DNA of 64,000 nt from Chelonoidis abingdonii (GCF_003597395.2 NC_133770.1:95787184-95851183), one strand, 5' to 3'; numbered from the stretch's first letter, positions 11,621 to 24,100 are shown. A program made the numbers and translations. Notes: generated from the letters alone by a model not told the origin.

Positions 11621-12126
11621 CTGGCAACCTTTTCTTTAATAGTTTTAACGCTCCCATACTTTGGAGCAGGGACTGATGGGGTGGGCAGGCTGGGCATGGG
11701 ATCCAAGGGAGAAGAGGGGTACACGGAGAATGGAATTAGGAACACTAGGCACACCCACAGCTGGCCCATGTCAGCTGACTCAGGCTCTCAGGGCTTGGGT
11801 TGCAGGGCTATAAAATTGCAGTGCACTCGGGCTGGAGCCCAGACTCTGGCACCCTCCCACCTAGCAGGGGCCCAGAGCCCAGGCTCCAGCCCGAGTCTGA
11901 ACAACTACAGGGCAGCTTTAAAGCCCCACAGCCCAAGGCTCGTGAGCCTGTGTCAGCTGATGAGCTAGCTGCAAGTATTTTGTTGCAGTGAAGACATACC
12001 TAGTATTCCTAATTCCATTCTCCATGTACCCCACTTCTCCCTTGGATCCCAGGCCCAGTCTGCCCACCCCACCAGTCCCTGCTCCAAACCATGGTGTGCT
12101 AGAACCATTAAAGAAAAGGTTGCCAG
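11621..12126. repeat. 506-bp imperfect palindrome centred on a MITE
   Basis: A left arm (11621-11749) and a right arm (11999-12126) are reverse complements. Their inner 90 bp differ at 6 positions, and the outer part is more diverged. Matching landmarks include 'GATCCAAGGGAGAAG' on the left against 'CTTCTCCCTTGGATCC' on the right. The spacer is a self-complementary MITE. The overlapping 95-aa and 63-aa open frames are not genes. Confidence 0.9.
11750..11998. mobile_element. Self-complementary MITE, Harbinger-like
   Basis: The centre has mirrored 'GGGCTGGAGCCCAG' and 'CAGGCTCCAGCCCG' blocks around 'CCCTCCCACCTAGCAGGGG'. The right end reads 'GTTGCAGTGAAGACATACC', a decayed form of the 'GCAGTGTAGACATACC' terminus shared by MITEs in this window. 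It lies between the two arms of a larger palindrome. Confidence 0.65.
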
Positions 12127-12224
12127 AACTGGAGGACTAAGGGGGAAATTGGTTTGACAAGGAGATTGGGACTAGAAGCCAGTGAGGAAATTAGTAATTG
12201 TGTCTTCAGAGTGGGGTTTGAACA

Positions 12225-12930
12225 GTGCAGGGCCGCCCAGAGGGGGGGGCAAGTGGGGCAATTTGCCCCAGGCCCCGGGCTCCGCAGGGGCCCCCACAAG
12301 AACGGCCAAGGCTCCCTCCCCGGCCCCGCCCCTGGCCCTCTCCCGAAGCCTCAGCATATCCAGTTGCAGCCCTGGAAAGCTCTGCAGCGTGGCTCCGGCG
12401 GGGCCCCTGAGCTCCACCCCACTCACAGCCGTGTAGTAAGGGGTGGGGTTGCAAGCTCCAGGCAAAGCTCTCCCTTTGCTCGGCCTGGAGCTTGCAGCCC
12501 CGCCCCCTGACCACGCGGCCCTGAGCGGGGCGGAGCCACGCTGCAGCTGTCGAGCGAAGCTCCTGGATGCGCTCAGGCTCCGGGTGAGGGGGGAGCCAGG
12601 GCTAAGGGGGTGGGGCTGGGGGGGTTGGCTAAGGGGCAGGGAGTCCCAGGGACAGTCAGGGCACAGGGAGGAGGGAGGTCAGGGAATAGGGGGTTGGATT
12701 GTGGGCATTCTGGGGGTCTGTCAGGACTCAGCGGAGGGGTGTGTGGATAGGGGTCAGGACAGGGAGCAGGGTGGTTTTTTTTTCCCCGGGATGGTGGGTC
12801 TCCGGGACAGTGAGGACAAGGAGTACGGATGGTTCGGGGATTACTGAGGGGCCAGTCAGGGGCAGGACAGGTGGGGGGTCGGATGGGGACAGAGGCCAGC
12901 TGTTTGGGAGGCAAGCCTGCCCCTTACCCC
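12225..12930 (+). repeat. GC-rich hAT-like non-autonomous element, 5' part
   Basis: Begins 'GCAGGGCCGCCCAGAGG' followed by 'GGCAATTTGCCCCAGGCCC', a start also seen in the shorter element near 14424. The interior is strongly G-rich on the plus strand, with repeated 'GGGTCAGGACAGGGAGCAGG' units. No right inverted repeat is seen. Six or more overlapping open frames of 60-134 aa on both strands come from this base composition and are rejected as genes. Confidence 0.5.
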
Positions 12931-13119
12931 TAAAGCTCATTCAGCAGTTGAGGCTTGCAGAAGCAGCCAAGCTGTTAGCTTTTCGTTAGGGCTACCATCC
13001 TTCACTTCCAATGCCAAATTTAGTCTATATTTGATTTCAATCCATCAGAGAAAAGAATGATGTCAGGGGAAGGTAAGCTTCATTAAAAATTGCCAGACTG
13101 GGAGGAGTCACATAAATGA

Positions 13120-13205
13120 GAAGAGTATCAGAGGTAACCGTGTTAGTCACTGGATTCTGTAAAAAGCATCAAAGAATCGGTGGCACACTAATAGACTTAT
13201 GAAGA
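13120..13205 (+). repeat. Degraded copy of the 'CCGTGTTAGTC' repeat
   Basis: Contains 'GTAACCGTGTTAGTC', 'TTCTGTAAAAAGCATCAAAG' and 'GGTGGCAC', matching the better copy at 35901 with several indels. Confidence 0.55.
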
Positions 13206-13298
13206 AGTAATGATCCTTTCCCAAACCCACCAAGGACAAGGGACCCCCCTTTTCCCCCCTTAGCCATTCTAGTTATTCCCATTGGGGGAAAAGATATT

Positions 13299-13513
13299 CA
13301 GTGGTTATCAAACTTTTATACTGTAGACCCCCTTTCACGTAGCAACCATCACTGAGTGAGCCCCCCTATAAATTAAAACGAACTTTTTATATACTTTACA
13401 TCGTCTTATAAATGCTGAGAGCAAAGCGGGGTTGAGGTGAGAGCTGACAGCTGCGACCCCCAGAATAACCTTGTGAACCCCTGAAAGTTCCTACTCCCCA
13501 TTTGAAACCTCTG
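13299..13513 (+). mobile_element. Small hAT-like MITE ('CAGTGGTTATCAAACTTTT')
   Basis: The left end CAGTGGTTATCAAAC and right end TTTGAAACCTCTG are imperfect inverted repeats of the CAGTGGTTCTCAAAC type. The interior reads 'GACCCCCTTTCACGTAGCAA' and 'AAAGCGGGGTTGAGG', which I recognise from turtles. No 8-bp target duplication is preserved. Confidence 0.6.
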
Positions 13514-13737
13514 TGTTATTTCATGTATTAGCACCGTTCCATTCACATGCAATGCTATTTTGAGCAATTCAGTTTTCACAGCAATGCTCACGCCAATCTG
13601 GAACAAGCTATCAAATCTCAGTTCATGGAGTATATACATAAGTATATACTAAAGAAAACCACAGTAACGGATCCTCCAGTTTTGTGAGGAATCCCATGGA
13701 GCCACGTCTCTAGGAAACAGCTAATGCATGAGTTAAG

Positions 13738-13932
13738 TCCATAATGGCTATTAGCAGGATGGATAAGAAGGTGTTTGTCACAGAGCGCGATGGATGGCAG
13801 GAGAGAGATCATTTGATCATTACCTGTTAGGTTTACTCCCTCTGGGGCACTTGGCATTGGCCATTGTCAGTAGACAGGATACTGGGCTGGATGGACCTTT
13901 GGTTTGACCCAGTATGGCTGTTCTTATGTTCT
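13738..13932 (+). mobile_element. CR1-like LINE 3' end
   Basis: Ends 'GGGCTGGATGGACCTTTGG', 'TGACCCAGTATGGCTG', 'TTCTTATGTTCT', the 3' terminus of a CR1-related family. The body is the reverse complement of the copy at 9681-9892. It is truncated at the 5' side, with no reverse transcriptase sequence. Confidence 0.7.
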
Positions 13933-14423
13933 AACCAAATGAATCCAAAAGTTTTGGAGACAGATATGAGGCTTCCAGTATCAGAAACCTGGAAAAAATC
14001 TCTGACTGGATGGGCTTGGGCGTTTGGTCACAAGCTGAGGTGGTTCAAAAGTTTTGGACTTTTTTTAAGCAGAATTTTTGTATTGTTTCTTTAAACAATC
14101 AAACACAGCAAGCTGCAAATATTTGACCACACACTTCTGAAACCCCAAACCATATTCAGGTTCTGGCAGACTAATTTCAGCTTTTCAATTAAAAAACCAT
14201 AACAAATTTTGAAGAAAAGCAGTCATTGTCCATGATTTTTTTCTGCTTTTTAAAACCCCCTAGTTTTCGATCCAGAAAAAGTTTTGATGGAAAATATTTG
14301 TCAAACTCTTTTAATGAGCTTTAGTGCCTTTTAGCACTAGCTGATGATGAAAACCAGTGATACCTTGTAAATAAATTTTCTGAAAACTGGGTTTGTGCTG
14401 AAATGCAGAAGGTTTATTTTTCC

Positions 14424-14602
14424 CAGGGCCGCCTGTGGGTGTGGAGCAAGTGGGACAATTTGCATCAAGTCCCGCAGGGGCCCCCACGAGAATTGTATAG
14501 TATACTAGTATAGTATTGTATAGTATTGCAATTTTTTTATGGAAGGGGCCCCTGAAATTGCTTTGCCCCAGGCCCCCTGAATCCTCTGGGCAGCCTTGGA
14601 AC
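14424..14602. mobile_element. Small MITE with CCAGGGCCGCC ends
   Basis: The left end 'CCCAGGGCCGCCTG' and right end 'TCTGGGCAGCCTTGG' are imperfect inverted repeats. The interior carries a 'TATAGTATACTAGTATAG' simple-repeat stretch. It shares its start with the larger GC-rich element near 12225. I found no clear target duplication. Confidence 0.5.
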
Positions 14603-16413
14603 AGTGTGCAGTAAACAACAAATTGGGCCACACATTGAACAATGAAGATAAAACATGACTCATTAAGCAGCACCATCCACATAATATATAAAATATTATG
14701 CACAAAAACCCTGGTATATGTGTGCACACATTCTATACAATCAATGGGAGCTGCTGCATGATAGACACTTCTCAAAATCTGGCCCTAAAACAGAAGCTGG
14801 AAGCATCCTTAAGAATTGTGGCCAATGTAAATGCCTTGGAAACTAGCAAGGTCCACCTCTTTAAGCAAACAAGCATATTACAGTCTCTCACAGATGGGCC
14901 TGAGGTTGGGCATGCTTTAAAAAGATATAGAGAGAGTCTGAATGAGTTTGAAAGATACCAGCTTTTTAGCAGTATTTATTGCCCAGTCTGGATTACAAGG
15001 ATTAAATGGACTCATATGCACGAGGGTGGAAATGCAGGTGTTGGATGTTAATATATAATAACCTCTTCAAGCTTGAGGAATCATGTCAATGGCTTGTGAA
15101 ATTAGGACCTATTTTATCATTACCCATATATGTGACTTGGGCTTTTATAAATATCTGGCACTTACCAGTATTGTTTCCATCTTTTTATTCTGTTTCAATA
15201 TTTTGAAACTGTGGAAAAATAATTATTGCTATCAAATGTTTTGCTGCCAGAAGTAAATATTGTTTGCAATGTTACTGCCAAAAACAGATAAAGAAGGACA
15301 GAAAGAGAATTCAGACCATTGCTGAGTACTTAACTTGCAGTAGGCTAAGAGAATAAATCTCTAAAATGTATTGGATCTTATATCTTCTGATTGGATCATG
15401 TTCTTTTGGTTTACTGTTCACTGTTCTGTTGAACTTAAGCAGGCTTATATTATTTTAAACCTACCTCTACTAATAACAAGCATCCCTTCAGACCATCATG
15501 AACATCTGGAATGTGGCTTTCTGACTGTGGGGTTTTACAAATGTTATTGTAAACCTCTGAAGCCATGTCTATGCTATACTTTCTATTAGCACTGCCTTCA
15601 TAATAATGTGGTAAAGCTTTTTGAAATGCAGAGAGATGAAATGATAGAATATCTGCACTCTAAATAAGGAAAGGGAACAAGCTGTACAGGAGAAGGTCAA
15701 TGATGAGACAAGCTTTTGCTCTCCCCATCTGAAAGACTGTTTGGTCAGCTTGTGAGACAGAAGAAACCAGACCTTCCTTGGTACACAGATGAACACTCCT
15801 AGGACCTACACCAGGGGACAGGGGCAAAGGATCCTGAGGTAGAATCTCTGCCAACAATCTGCTCTCTTTGTGCCAGACAAGCAATGCACAGGTAGCAGAA
15901 ACCTCCCACAACTCCCCTGTAGACACACAGCTGATGGATCTTCCTACTGCATCTCCGTCCCCTAGTGCTTCAGAGAACAGAGAGGGTGGTTTGGCGGTGG
16001 GGTGGGATAAAGTGGAGAGTGAAAGAAGCCAGACCACTATGCATTCCAGCAATCCCTAGCTGGCCTACACTCCCATGAGGATCATACACAATTACAATTT
16101 CCCCATGCAGCAAGTTTAGCTGCAGCCTCTGATAACTGTACAAAGCAGCAGAGGGCAACACAGAAATTCCTCTGCCTGCAGCACCAGGCAGCCTGGGGGC
16201 CCTGAATTTCCTCTGAATCAGGCTTTTTGAGTGCTCTGATTTGCACCAAAATCAGTAGAGATGTGCCCACTGATGCCTAGAATATTTCCTGAAATTTTGG
16301 AATTGATCAGATAGGGCGTTCAAAAGCTAGACGGACAAACATCATCAAGTTGAGTATTAGACCTGACTTTGCTCAGACAATTACCAACCTTGAGTGTTCA
16401 GAATTAATAAATT

Positions 16414-16610
16414 AGGCCCCCAAAATCATGGGATTTTCTTTCAAATCCTGAGATTTAAAAACAAAACACTTGAAGTTCTTTTTGTTTATATTCTGGCTTT
16501 TGAATATTTAGGGTTCATGTTTTCAATCTTATCTCCACAACCATGAGGGCTAGACGCAATTAAAAAAAAAAAAAAGAACGAACGCTGAGATTATGGTGAT
16601 TTCACTTGAC
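16414..16610 (+). repeat. Dispersed repeat 'CCCCCAAAATCATGGGATT'
   Basis: Shares the order 'CCCCCA-AATCATG', 'AAATC-TGAGATTT', 'TTCTGGCTTTT' and 'GGTTCATGTTTTCAA' with the copy at 53250-53495. The repetition within the window supports a repeat family, but its class is unknown to me. A 14-base A run lies near the right end. Confidence 0.5.
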
Positions 16611-17543
16611 TTCAGATTCTATGACTAAGAAAAATGGTAAATATCACAAAACTTAACCTTTCTCACAGTGTAGATGCATATTCAATTTGTGGTCCACTAT
16701 AACCCCAATCCCTTCCAGCAGTTTTACTGACTAGTTAGCTATTCCCAGTTTTTTATTTGCGCATTTGATTTTTCCTTCCTAAAGTGTAGTATTTTGCTTT
16801 GTCTTTATACAAACAAATTGAGGAGTAATAACCCAACTATCTACAGTGACCAACAAATTAAAATGCTAACTACATTACATGGCAGTCCTCTGTTTCTGGA
16901 ATGAGGAAAGGCGTTATACATACATACACATTTATACAGCAATTTAATCAAATTGTAATCCGGATCTAATCCTGGTCCCACTGAGGTCAACAGCAAAACT
17001 CCTGTTGATTTGAATGGGTCAGATACTCTATACCCTTTTGCTGCATAAAAAAAAAGATCCAAAGGCTTTAAGAACCAAAACACAGGAGCCTATATTTAAA
17101 TAAAACATTCTGCCTGAACATTACTGTGTTCATCATTTGACATAACTAGAAACTGAATATATGGATAATAATTCATGCCATAGATCCCTTTGATGGTGTC
17201 TATTTATTCAAAATACCATTATGAGTAAGATTATCATAGGACAGATTTGGAATTAATAGTCTACAGTACGTTTTCTCTTGCTATAATGTTTACATTGACT
17301 AATTCACACTGGATTCACATCTGCTAAAGCAATAATATGACTCATATTAACAGAATTTGCAGGGAACAATCAGAAACTAAAGCATATTCTGTTGACTAAC
17401 TTTCCATTTAAACTAAAGGGAAGGAAGTAGCAGGAATGTCAGGCTATGCTGGAGGTCCCTGATTTCAGACTGTACCATAATAGATATACTGATCAGGATT
17501 CAACAGGTTAGAATAACACCTGGGTTTCAGCAAAAATACTCAC

Positions 17544-17675
17544 AATAAATCCAAGTTTCTTATAGTCTCGGGTATACATAGATTTGCGTTTCTCAATACT
17601 GCCACTGCTGTTGTTGGGTTCAGACTCTGCATCGAAAGCAATTCTTCGGAGTTCAAATATAATATCCCTCTGAGC
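17544..17675 (-). CDS. ELMO1: ELMO1 coding exon, human residues about 319-362 (132 nt)
   Basis: Forty-four whole codons run from [20 protein letters not shown] to DYKKLGFI, phase 0 at both ends. The acceptor is CCCCCTCAG after a pyrimidine-rich stretch and the donor is GTGAGTATT. It encodes the beginning of the ELMO/CED-12 domain, including the Ser-rich linker NNSSGS followed by the basic EKRKS. Met345 in remembered human ELMO1 is Ile here. The next coding exon, which should start NHVNPAMDF, is not found in the remaining 17.5 kb to the left, so the following intron runs off the window. Confidence 0.97.
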
Positions 17676-19212
17676 CTGAGGGGGTTCAAAAGGGAAAGGT
17701 CAGTTTTAAAAAAAAGGCAGAGAAATGTCTCCTGTTTTGAGTCACGGCAAGGAACTACAAAAGAATGTCTCAAAATACTGCGTGCTTTCCAGCTCCCAAT
17801 CTTACTTTATCAGAATATAATTTTAAGGATTTAGACAGATGGACATACAGAGTAACTTTATGTCTCCCTATTTCCCCAAGTCCTCACAGTTGAGGGATTT
17901 CATTCCTCAGAAGACTGACATGAAGTACTAGTGTCCTGATAGACACTTGATGACTTAATCTTGCAAGGTTGAACTCCAGCCCACACTTAACTTTAACCAT
18001 GTGTGTATAACACCACTGAAGTCAATGGGATAACTCACGGGCTTCAAGTTTCAGTTTGTGCTCAGTGTTTTGCTGGATCCAGGTCAGAGCGTTCTCAGAA
18101 CCTTGAAGGACTGACCCCTAAGCATTCGTCTCAGGAACAGCAGATTTTTGTTACTAAGGGGATGACGATGTTGAAGTAGTTTCAAATCACATCAATGCTG
18201 CACATCTGCAGCTCAGCAAGAATATCTTGTGCCAGTAATAACTGTTTTGCCATTTATAGCTACAGTGCTACTTTGGTTGATGATGTAGTGTGTGATGTAT
18301 ACCAGGTAACTGTGTGTATCCTTCTGAGTGAAAAGTTGCAGAAACTATCCCGCTTCTATATGTTGAAAGAAAAGAGAGTCCACAATGATCGCTCCGATGT
18401 AACCATAGATAATGCTGTCTCTTATCTGTGGAACATCCTACCTATCTCAGTTTCCCAAACCATCATATTGTCTTCCTTTAAGTCCCTCTTAAAAAACCAT
18501 TTCTTCTATATAGCCTGCATGAAGCTCCTTTAAAATTAAAGAAACAAGACCTGAAAATCTTTCCCATGGCATCCTGACTTCGAGTCTCTTATTTTAAACT
18601 GCAAGCTCTTTGGGGCAGGGACTATCTATTTTGTTTACTGTGCAGCATCACACACATTGTTGGAGCTAAGTAATACTAAAAACAGTTATTGTTTAACCAA
18701 TACAGCCTAAAATTAAGAATGAACTAGAGTTACAGGGTTATTTAACCATACTCTATCTACATCAGATACCTTTAATTTGAACATTTGCTCTAGTTCTACA
18801 TGAATGAATTCAACCAAGCATGACTACCCATTTCAGGTGGTTCTGATAAACATTATAAGAAAAAAAATAGACTGATGCTGATCTGGATGCTTTACAGATT
18901 TAGCTCAGGATGATGCTAAATTCAATTGATGAATCTCAAGCTCAAGAGATAGGGGTCTGATGGGGTAAACTTGCCAGGTTATTGTCTCATTTTTGCATAA
19001 CAGAAACCAGTTTGTGCAGTTCCTTTTTCAAACAAAAAATCCAGCCTTAATTTCAGACTCCCTGGAAAATCAGTCTTTATAAACACACATGGGATATCCG
19101 TGACAGCTAAGACGTGCCACTTTGATTAATCTGCCTTTCCTGGCTCTAAAGGCTAAGCTTGGCACTACATCTGTCCCCTTACTGTTCAGCCTGGATTGTG
19201 AGAGATGCTTAC
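17676..19212 (-). other. ELMO1: ELMO1 intron (1.5 kb) with a LINE tail
   Basis: Lies between the 123-nt and 132-nt exons. The only recognisable content is an L2-like LINE 3' fragment on the opposite strand. Confidence 0.88.
18320..18690 (+). mobile_element. L2-like LINE, last codons of ORF2 and 3' tail
   Basis: The plus-strand frame reads VSYLWNILPISVS and SSFKSLLKNHFFY. This matches the end of L2/CR1-group reverse transcriptase proteins (Trp-Asn-x-Leu-Pro ... Phe-Lys-x-x-Leu-Lys). The following sequence, 'TGCAAGCTCTTTGGGGCAGG', is the usual 3' tail of this family, also seen in part near 63205. The 112-aa open frame starting further upstream is only partly LINE-derived and has no function of its own. 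Confidence 0.65.
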
Positions 19213-19335
19213 CTGGTCCTGTGGATCCATTTTGGTCATCATTCTGTCCTCCAGAAGGTTAAAGGTGAGCACTTGCAGAACATAAAGCTGGTGCGCCATT
19301 TCATTATTGATGGCCCTCTGGGCCCTGATAACATG
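19213..19335 (-). CDS. ELMO1: ELMO1 coding exon, human residues about 278-318 (123 nt)
   Basis: Forty-one whole codons run from [20 protein letters not shown] to TKMDPQDQ, phase 0 at both ends. The acceptor has a good pyrimidine tract (TCTTCCTTTCACAG) and the donor is GTAAGCATC. The residues match human ELMO1 as remembered. The exon lies at the junction between the armadillo-like inhibitory domain and the ELMO/CED-12 domain. Strong conservation with no in-frame stop supports an intact gene. Confidence 0.97.
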
Positions 19336-21067
19336 CTGTGAAAGGAAGATAGACAAGTGAATGTCACCTACTCTTTTCCAATCACTGCTTCCCATCAGTG
19401 GGCTCAGGTGTTTCCATTCCTGTATGTGTTTGACGAGCAGTGGTGTATGCATACTGTTGAAGGGGAAAAGGCAAGCCCAATACTAGTATGGTGACTAGGT
19501 ACACGGGTGTTCCATGGGCGGTGATATTAAATCCTATCCCTTAGTAAAGTTCCTGAAAGCAGTGCACAGAGTCCTCTCCTCCTGCCCTCTAGCTAGAGCA
19601 TGTGCATACAGAGAACAGAAATTAGCTGCCAGGTCATCCTTTTGAAGAGCACCCTCTTCAGAAGGGCACATGCAAAGAGTGCATTTAAAGAAAGAGTGAC
19701 GAGAACAAAGTTTCTAAGCAGAAGAGTATTCATGCTGCTGATACAGCTGTCATAGTAAGCCAGTTGCTGCAAGGGAATCAATTACAAATGAACCACACTC
19801 CTACCTCTCTACCAGATGATCTCATTCTATATGAGGAAAATGGTTTAAAATTAATTAAAATTAGAATGAAATGCCCACAAACAATAGAGAAATCACCAAA
19901 GTTACAATGCAGATGCCAAAATTATGGATAATTTTAAAGTCACCGAGGTACACAAAAATGCCAGGGAAGCTAACTAGATTGATACAATCTTCACCCCAAG
20001 GGTTTCTGTAGAGAGTGTAATCAGAGGTCACTAGCCCAGTAGTGTGTAAGGAGAGAAATGGGCATAACCACCAAGATGATGCTACTCAGCGGCAGCGCTA
20101 AATAGGATGTTTGCTGTCCTCTGCTGCATGGCATTGGAACATTTATGCCAGGGAATGAGTACCTGGGATTGTTACTCATGTAAATTTCACAACAGGGGTC
20201 AAAATCTAGCCTACTATGTATACAGCCACTTAGGAAGGAAAATATAGCCTTTGAAACTGAAACAGTCTGCTTTCTCCACACTGATTATCTAAAGAAAAAG
20301 AGAGGTGCGAGGGGGGCGGGGTCTCCAGACTGCCAAATCTGCCTAATTCTCATATCTATGTCATGTCAGATACTGCACTAGAACAGTTTAGAAGAGCCCT
20401 GATCTGGCTCTAATTATGGTCAGTGACAAAAGTCCCCCTGGTTCTCAATGCGAGAGAGAGAAGGCTCTTTATTATGTTTATTAAGTCCACTTTGAAATAT
20501 GTCTTGTGCATCTTCCATGCAATTATTTATCACCAGCAATAATCTAACTTTGGCAAACTGTGTTCAATTTAAGATCTCAAGATATGAGGAAACACAAGAG
20601 TTTTCATATTGTAAAATCATCTATACACATGATGCACAAACAGGCATAGGGGATTTTGAAAGCCAGGCAGCACTTGTTGCTTGACAGAAAGTTCAAACCC
20701 TAAAGTTTGGGTTGCATTACTAATCAAGGCCATTGAAGATTTTTCAAATCCCTCCTAGTCTGCAAGCTAATGCTCATTTTCTCCAAAGGAAGGGAGCCCC
20801 AAATACTTCATTTAATCATTATTATATCTTGGTAGAGAAATGACAATTTATGCATTGGGGAAATAACCTCTTTTAGACAGTCAATTCTAGTTCATTCAGC
20901 AGCAGAACTACACTATCTAGCAAGCCACAAAACATGTGGAAATACAAAAACAACTAAAAGAACAAAAGCACGAATAATATACAACATACATCCACCAAAA
21001 TGGCAACATGTGTTTTTTTCCCTGTACTGGTAAATAAAATCTTTGGGAACTTTTTACTAATACTTAC
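19336..21067 (-). other. ELMO1: ELMO1 intron (1.7 kb)
   Basis: Lies between the 51-nt and 123-nt exons. I see no repeat, RNA gene or additional exon that I can support. Confidence 0.88.
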
Positions 21068-21118
21068 TGTTAAAATGATAGCCCGAAGCTGTTTTTGTGC
21101 CAAAATGTTTGCCATCTC
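21068..21118 (-). CDS. ELMO1: ELMO1 coding exon, human residues about 261-277 (51 nt)
   Basis: Seventeen whole codons read EMANILAQKQLRAIILT. The acceptor is CCAAAACAG and the donor is GTAAGTATT. Both boundaries are phase 0, so the exon could be skipped without a frameshift. It bridges the inhibitory domain and the ELMO domain. One difference from human as I recall it is Ser273Ala. It was located by residue continuity between its neighbours and is too short to stand out as an ORF. Confidence 0.95.
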
Positions 21119-24100
21119 CTGTTTTGGTAAAACACAAAGATTTAGCTAAATCATGTATTTCAGTGCAGCAGTGAGAAGAACTCTACATTCATTCCTGGGT
21201 GTGTTTTTGTACTGAACATCAGCAGTATTTCTCATCAAGAAATTAAATGAGAGGCCTCACAGGAACTGCCTCAGTTGATCTTTTATTTTTGTTTAAATTC
21301 AGACCACTCTGAAAATGACAAAGAGGAAGAAAGAAAATGAAGGGACTGGAAACCATACAGTTTATATCAGGGAGCAGAACATTTTGACTATCCAAAAATA
21401 GCAATTAAAAGATGGAACATTGATTGAGACCCAATATATATAATATGAGGAAAGTATTTAACATACAAGTATTCTAGCAGAGAAAGACAGGAGGAAGTCG
21501 AATATGTTTCTACCTGCTAACTGGGACTTTGAAAATAAGTCGTAGTGGATCAAGATGTGCATATGTGTATTAGACTTTAAAAACAGTTGAAAACTAACGC
21601 TTTATCTTAAAGTCAACAATTAGCCCGAGTTACTGTATCATCATTGCAAATCAAACTTCTCCCCACTAAAAACAGTTCGGTGTTGGTGGGGGTCTTAGAT
21701 GGGGGCCCGCCATTAAAATCTATACTCACATCCTTCTATTTTATGTTTTAATTTAACTTCTATTTTTACCTTTAACCATTCAGTAACCACCAAACACACA
21801 TCTTTGATTCAACATCCATTCTTAAGCAAATCCATCCAATCTCAGCTATCTAGCTGCATATCATACTGTCGGACCTTGTATGTGTTGTAATGATCTCAGT
21901 ATTTATAAAGTTGCTACTGCAGAAGTATCTAGACAACAGAACTGTAAAAAACTCTTATTTTTCCTTTATTCTTGTTTGGTATATATACACTTGCATCTGT
22001 TTGATCTTTGTATACACACACACACACACACACTCACACCACTCTCTCTCTCTCTTTCTCAAATTTCATTCAAAAATATGCTATTAAATTACATGGGTAA
22101 AATCTTGTGCATAGCTACCTATACACTGGTATTAGCATTTGGACATTTTGGGCCACTGCTGTAAATTTTGTCTATTGCTATTATTAGCTCATCTGACACT
22201 GTCTTACATAATATAGCACAAAATGTCACATCAGTTCTAATGTTTTACAGTTCAAAGAAACAATCATAATCCATTATGATTCTGTGTCATTATAATTGAT
22301 TCAAAATACAGCTCATATTCGAAAAACTAAAAAAGTTTTTGCAAATGGGTTTGCAAGAATAAATATTAATAAAAATTAGCCAAGTTGTATATTTATATTA
22401 AAAATCTATGCAAGAAGACAGAAAACAGGAAAAATTATGACTGAAATAAAATATGAGAAGAAATGGATAACTGCGGAAAGGATATGTAAGCAAGGCAGAA
22501 GCAGCATAAACAAAGGCTGGCTCTGGCACTATTAGAAGAGAACCTACTTGCCCTAACACAGAAAGGAAGTGTTAACTTACAGCCAAAGGACAATCAAGGA
22601 TGTTAACAGTGTTCGCTACATCAAGCTAAAGGTATTGGGTCAGAGTGCAGAGGTGAGAAGGGGAAAAAAGTGATTGAAGACCACAGAATCTTTGTTAGAG
22701 CTTTATTTTTATTTCTATTATATTTATTTCTATTTCTAAACAAGTACTCCTTCCATGAGGAATACATGTGAGAATCTCTTCTTCATCCAAAGGAAAAATC
22801 ACGGAATCATTTAAAAAAGTGGGATAGCAGCATGTCCACTTTGCCCTTAGAATCTTTTAGTTTCCCAATGTAACACAACTGAGGCGTTATTCTTACTGGG
22901 ATCTCCTTTTGGGTCATTGTTTGTACCTCCTACAATGGGTTATGGTCCATTAACAAAAATGATTCTTACTGAAGAAAATCACTCTCTGACTCCAGCAGAG
23001 CTGCACAGATTTACACCAAGTGGCCTACATTTTAGAAATAAATTCTTGAGGTCTTTCATTAATACAAGATTAGACAAAGTTCTCCATAGTAATCTTCAGC
23101 ATCACTTCTTAATACACTGGAACTAACAAACAATAAAACTATATATTTCAAAAGAGTTTTTTTAAATGTGTCATTTTGTGCCTCAAACACTTTTGGCTTT
23201 CTTCTACTATTGAGACTAAGTTCTTTTCTTAAAAAAATTAACCAAGGTCCAGCATTATCCTTGATAGGAGTAAAGTAACAATGGAGTTTTCCTTTCAAAA
23301 ACTTTGTTTCGTTATATTACAGAGCCAGATAAAAGAAAAAAGGATAGTCACAAGTCACTACTAGAAAGTTAGCTATATTTTTTTATTACAGTGTAGACAA
23401 CTAAACAGAGTTGGATCCTCATACTGCAGCTTATGGGAGTTTTCCAAAGCTTCGGGCATTGTGCAGGATTTTTATATAAAACTGTATGGTCCCTTTGAGG
23501 AGTCTGCAGTGCAAATTCTGGCAATCATAAGTGTTCCACACTTTCCAGTTCACAGCACTACACCTGCTGCGTTATTGATATAAAAGCAATACAGCATCAC
23601 ATCGTGATCCCAGGTGTCAATTCCAAGCCACATTCTTCACAATTGTTAGTGAAATTCCTTGTATAATTATGCCCAGTGTGGTCTGGTTCTGACAATATGA
23701 TTTTTCAGTTCACTACTTCACATACATCAACTATCAGCAATGGCAACTGGACCTGGAAATCCAAGTCCAAGCAGCAAAACACTTAAATGAACTATGATTG
23801 CATAACCTCATTATTTTGCCTCAGAGATGTAGAATGCAATCAAGGTTAGCCTTTAAACATACGTTACAGTTAATAGGAACTTTCCCTTTCTTGGATATAT
23901 GGACTAATACTTAACCACAACACATAAAGAGTCAAGGTTCTGATCACTTAAACACTTTAAAGACCCCAGGAAATTTTCTCCAAGTGGGAGTGTTAACCCA
24001 GCCTCCTGGCCAAATGTCTAGTCAGTTAATTATATTCTACTGACCAGACTCTCCTTCTGCAGTTTCGTTAGTTGCAGTGGTGTTCTCTCTCTATTATGTA

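Larger units (their letters stand above)
1..17543 (-). other. ELMO1: ELMO1 intron downstream of the residue-362 exon (partial)
   Basis: At least 17.5 kb of intron, continuing to the left of the window. Repeats are listed separately. The stretches 241-890, 1440-2100, 2260-3510, 6850-7330, 7545-9530, 9900-11620, 14610-16410 and 16620-17543 contain no gene or element I can name. The piece 10394-10450 resembles a CR1 fragment ('ATCTAGTCT'), and 8770-8870 and 16970-17030 resemble old amniote repeats ('CATTGATTTCAGTGG', 'CTCCTGTTGATTTGAATGG'). Confidence 0.85.

Noticed and set aside
12108..12940. Cluster of open frames of 60-134 aa
   Set aside because: Compositional frames in a GC-rich repeat, overlapping on both strands, with no homology.
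14698..15051. 117-aa open frame
   Set aside because: Residues look protein-like (Leu/Lys/Glu-rich) but I recognise no family, no splice context fits ELMO1, and it is on the opposite strand.
1..17543. Next ELMO1 exon (NHVNPAMDF...)
   Set aside because: I looked for its reverse complement and for a long conserved minus-strand frame and found none. It must lie further left.
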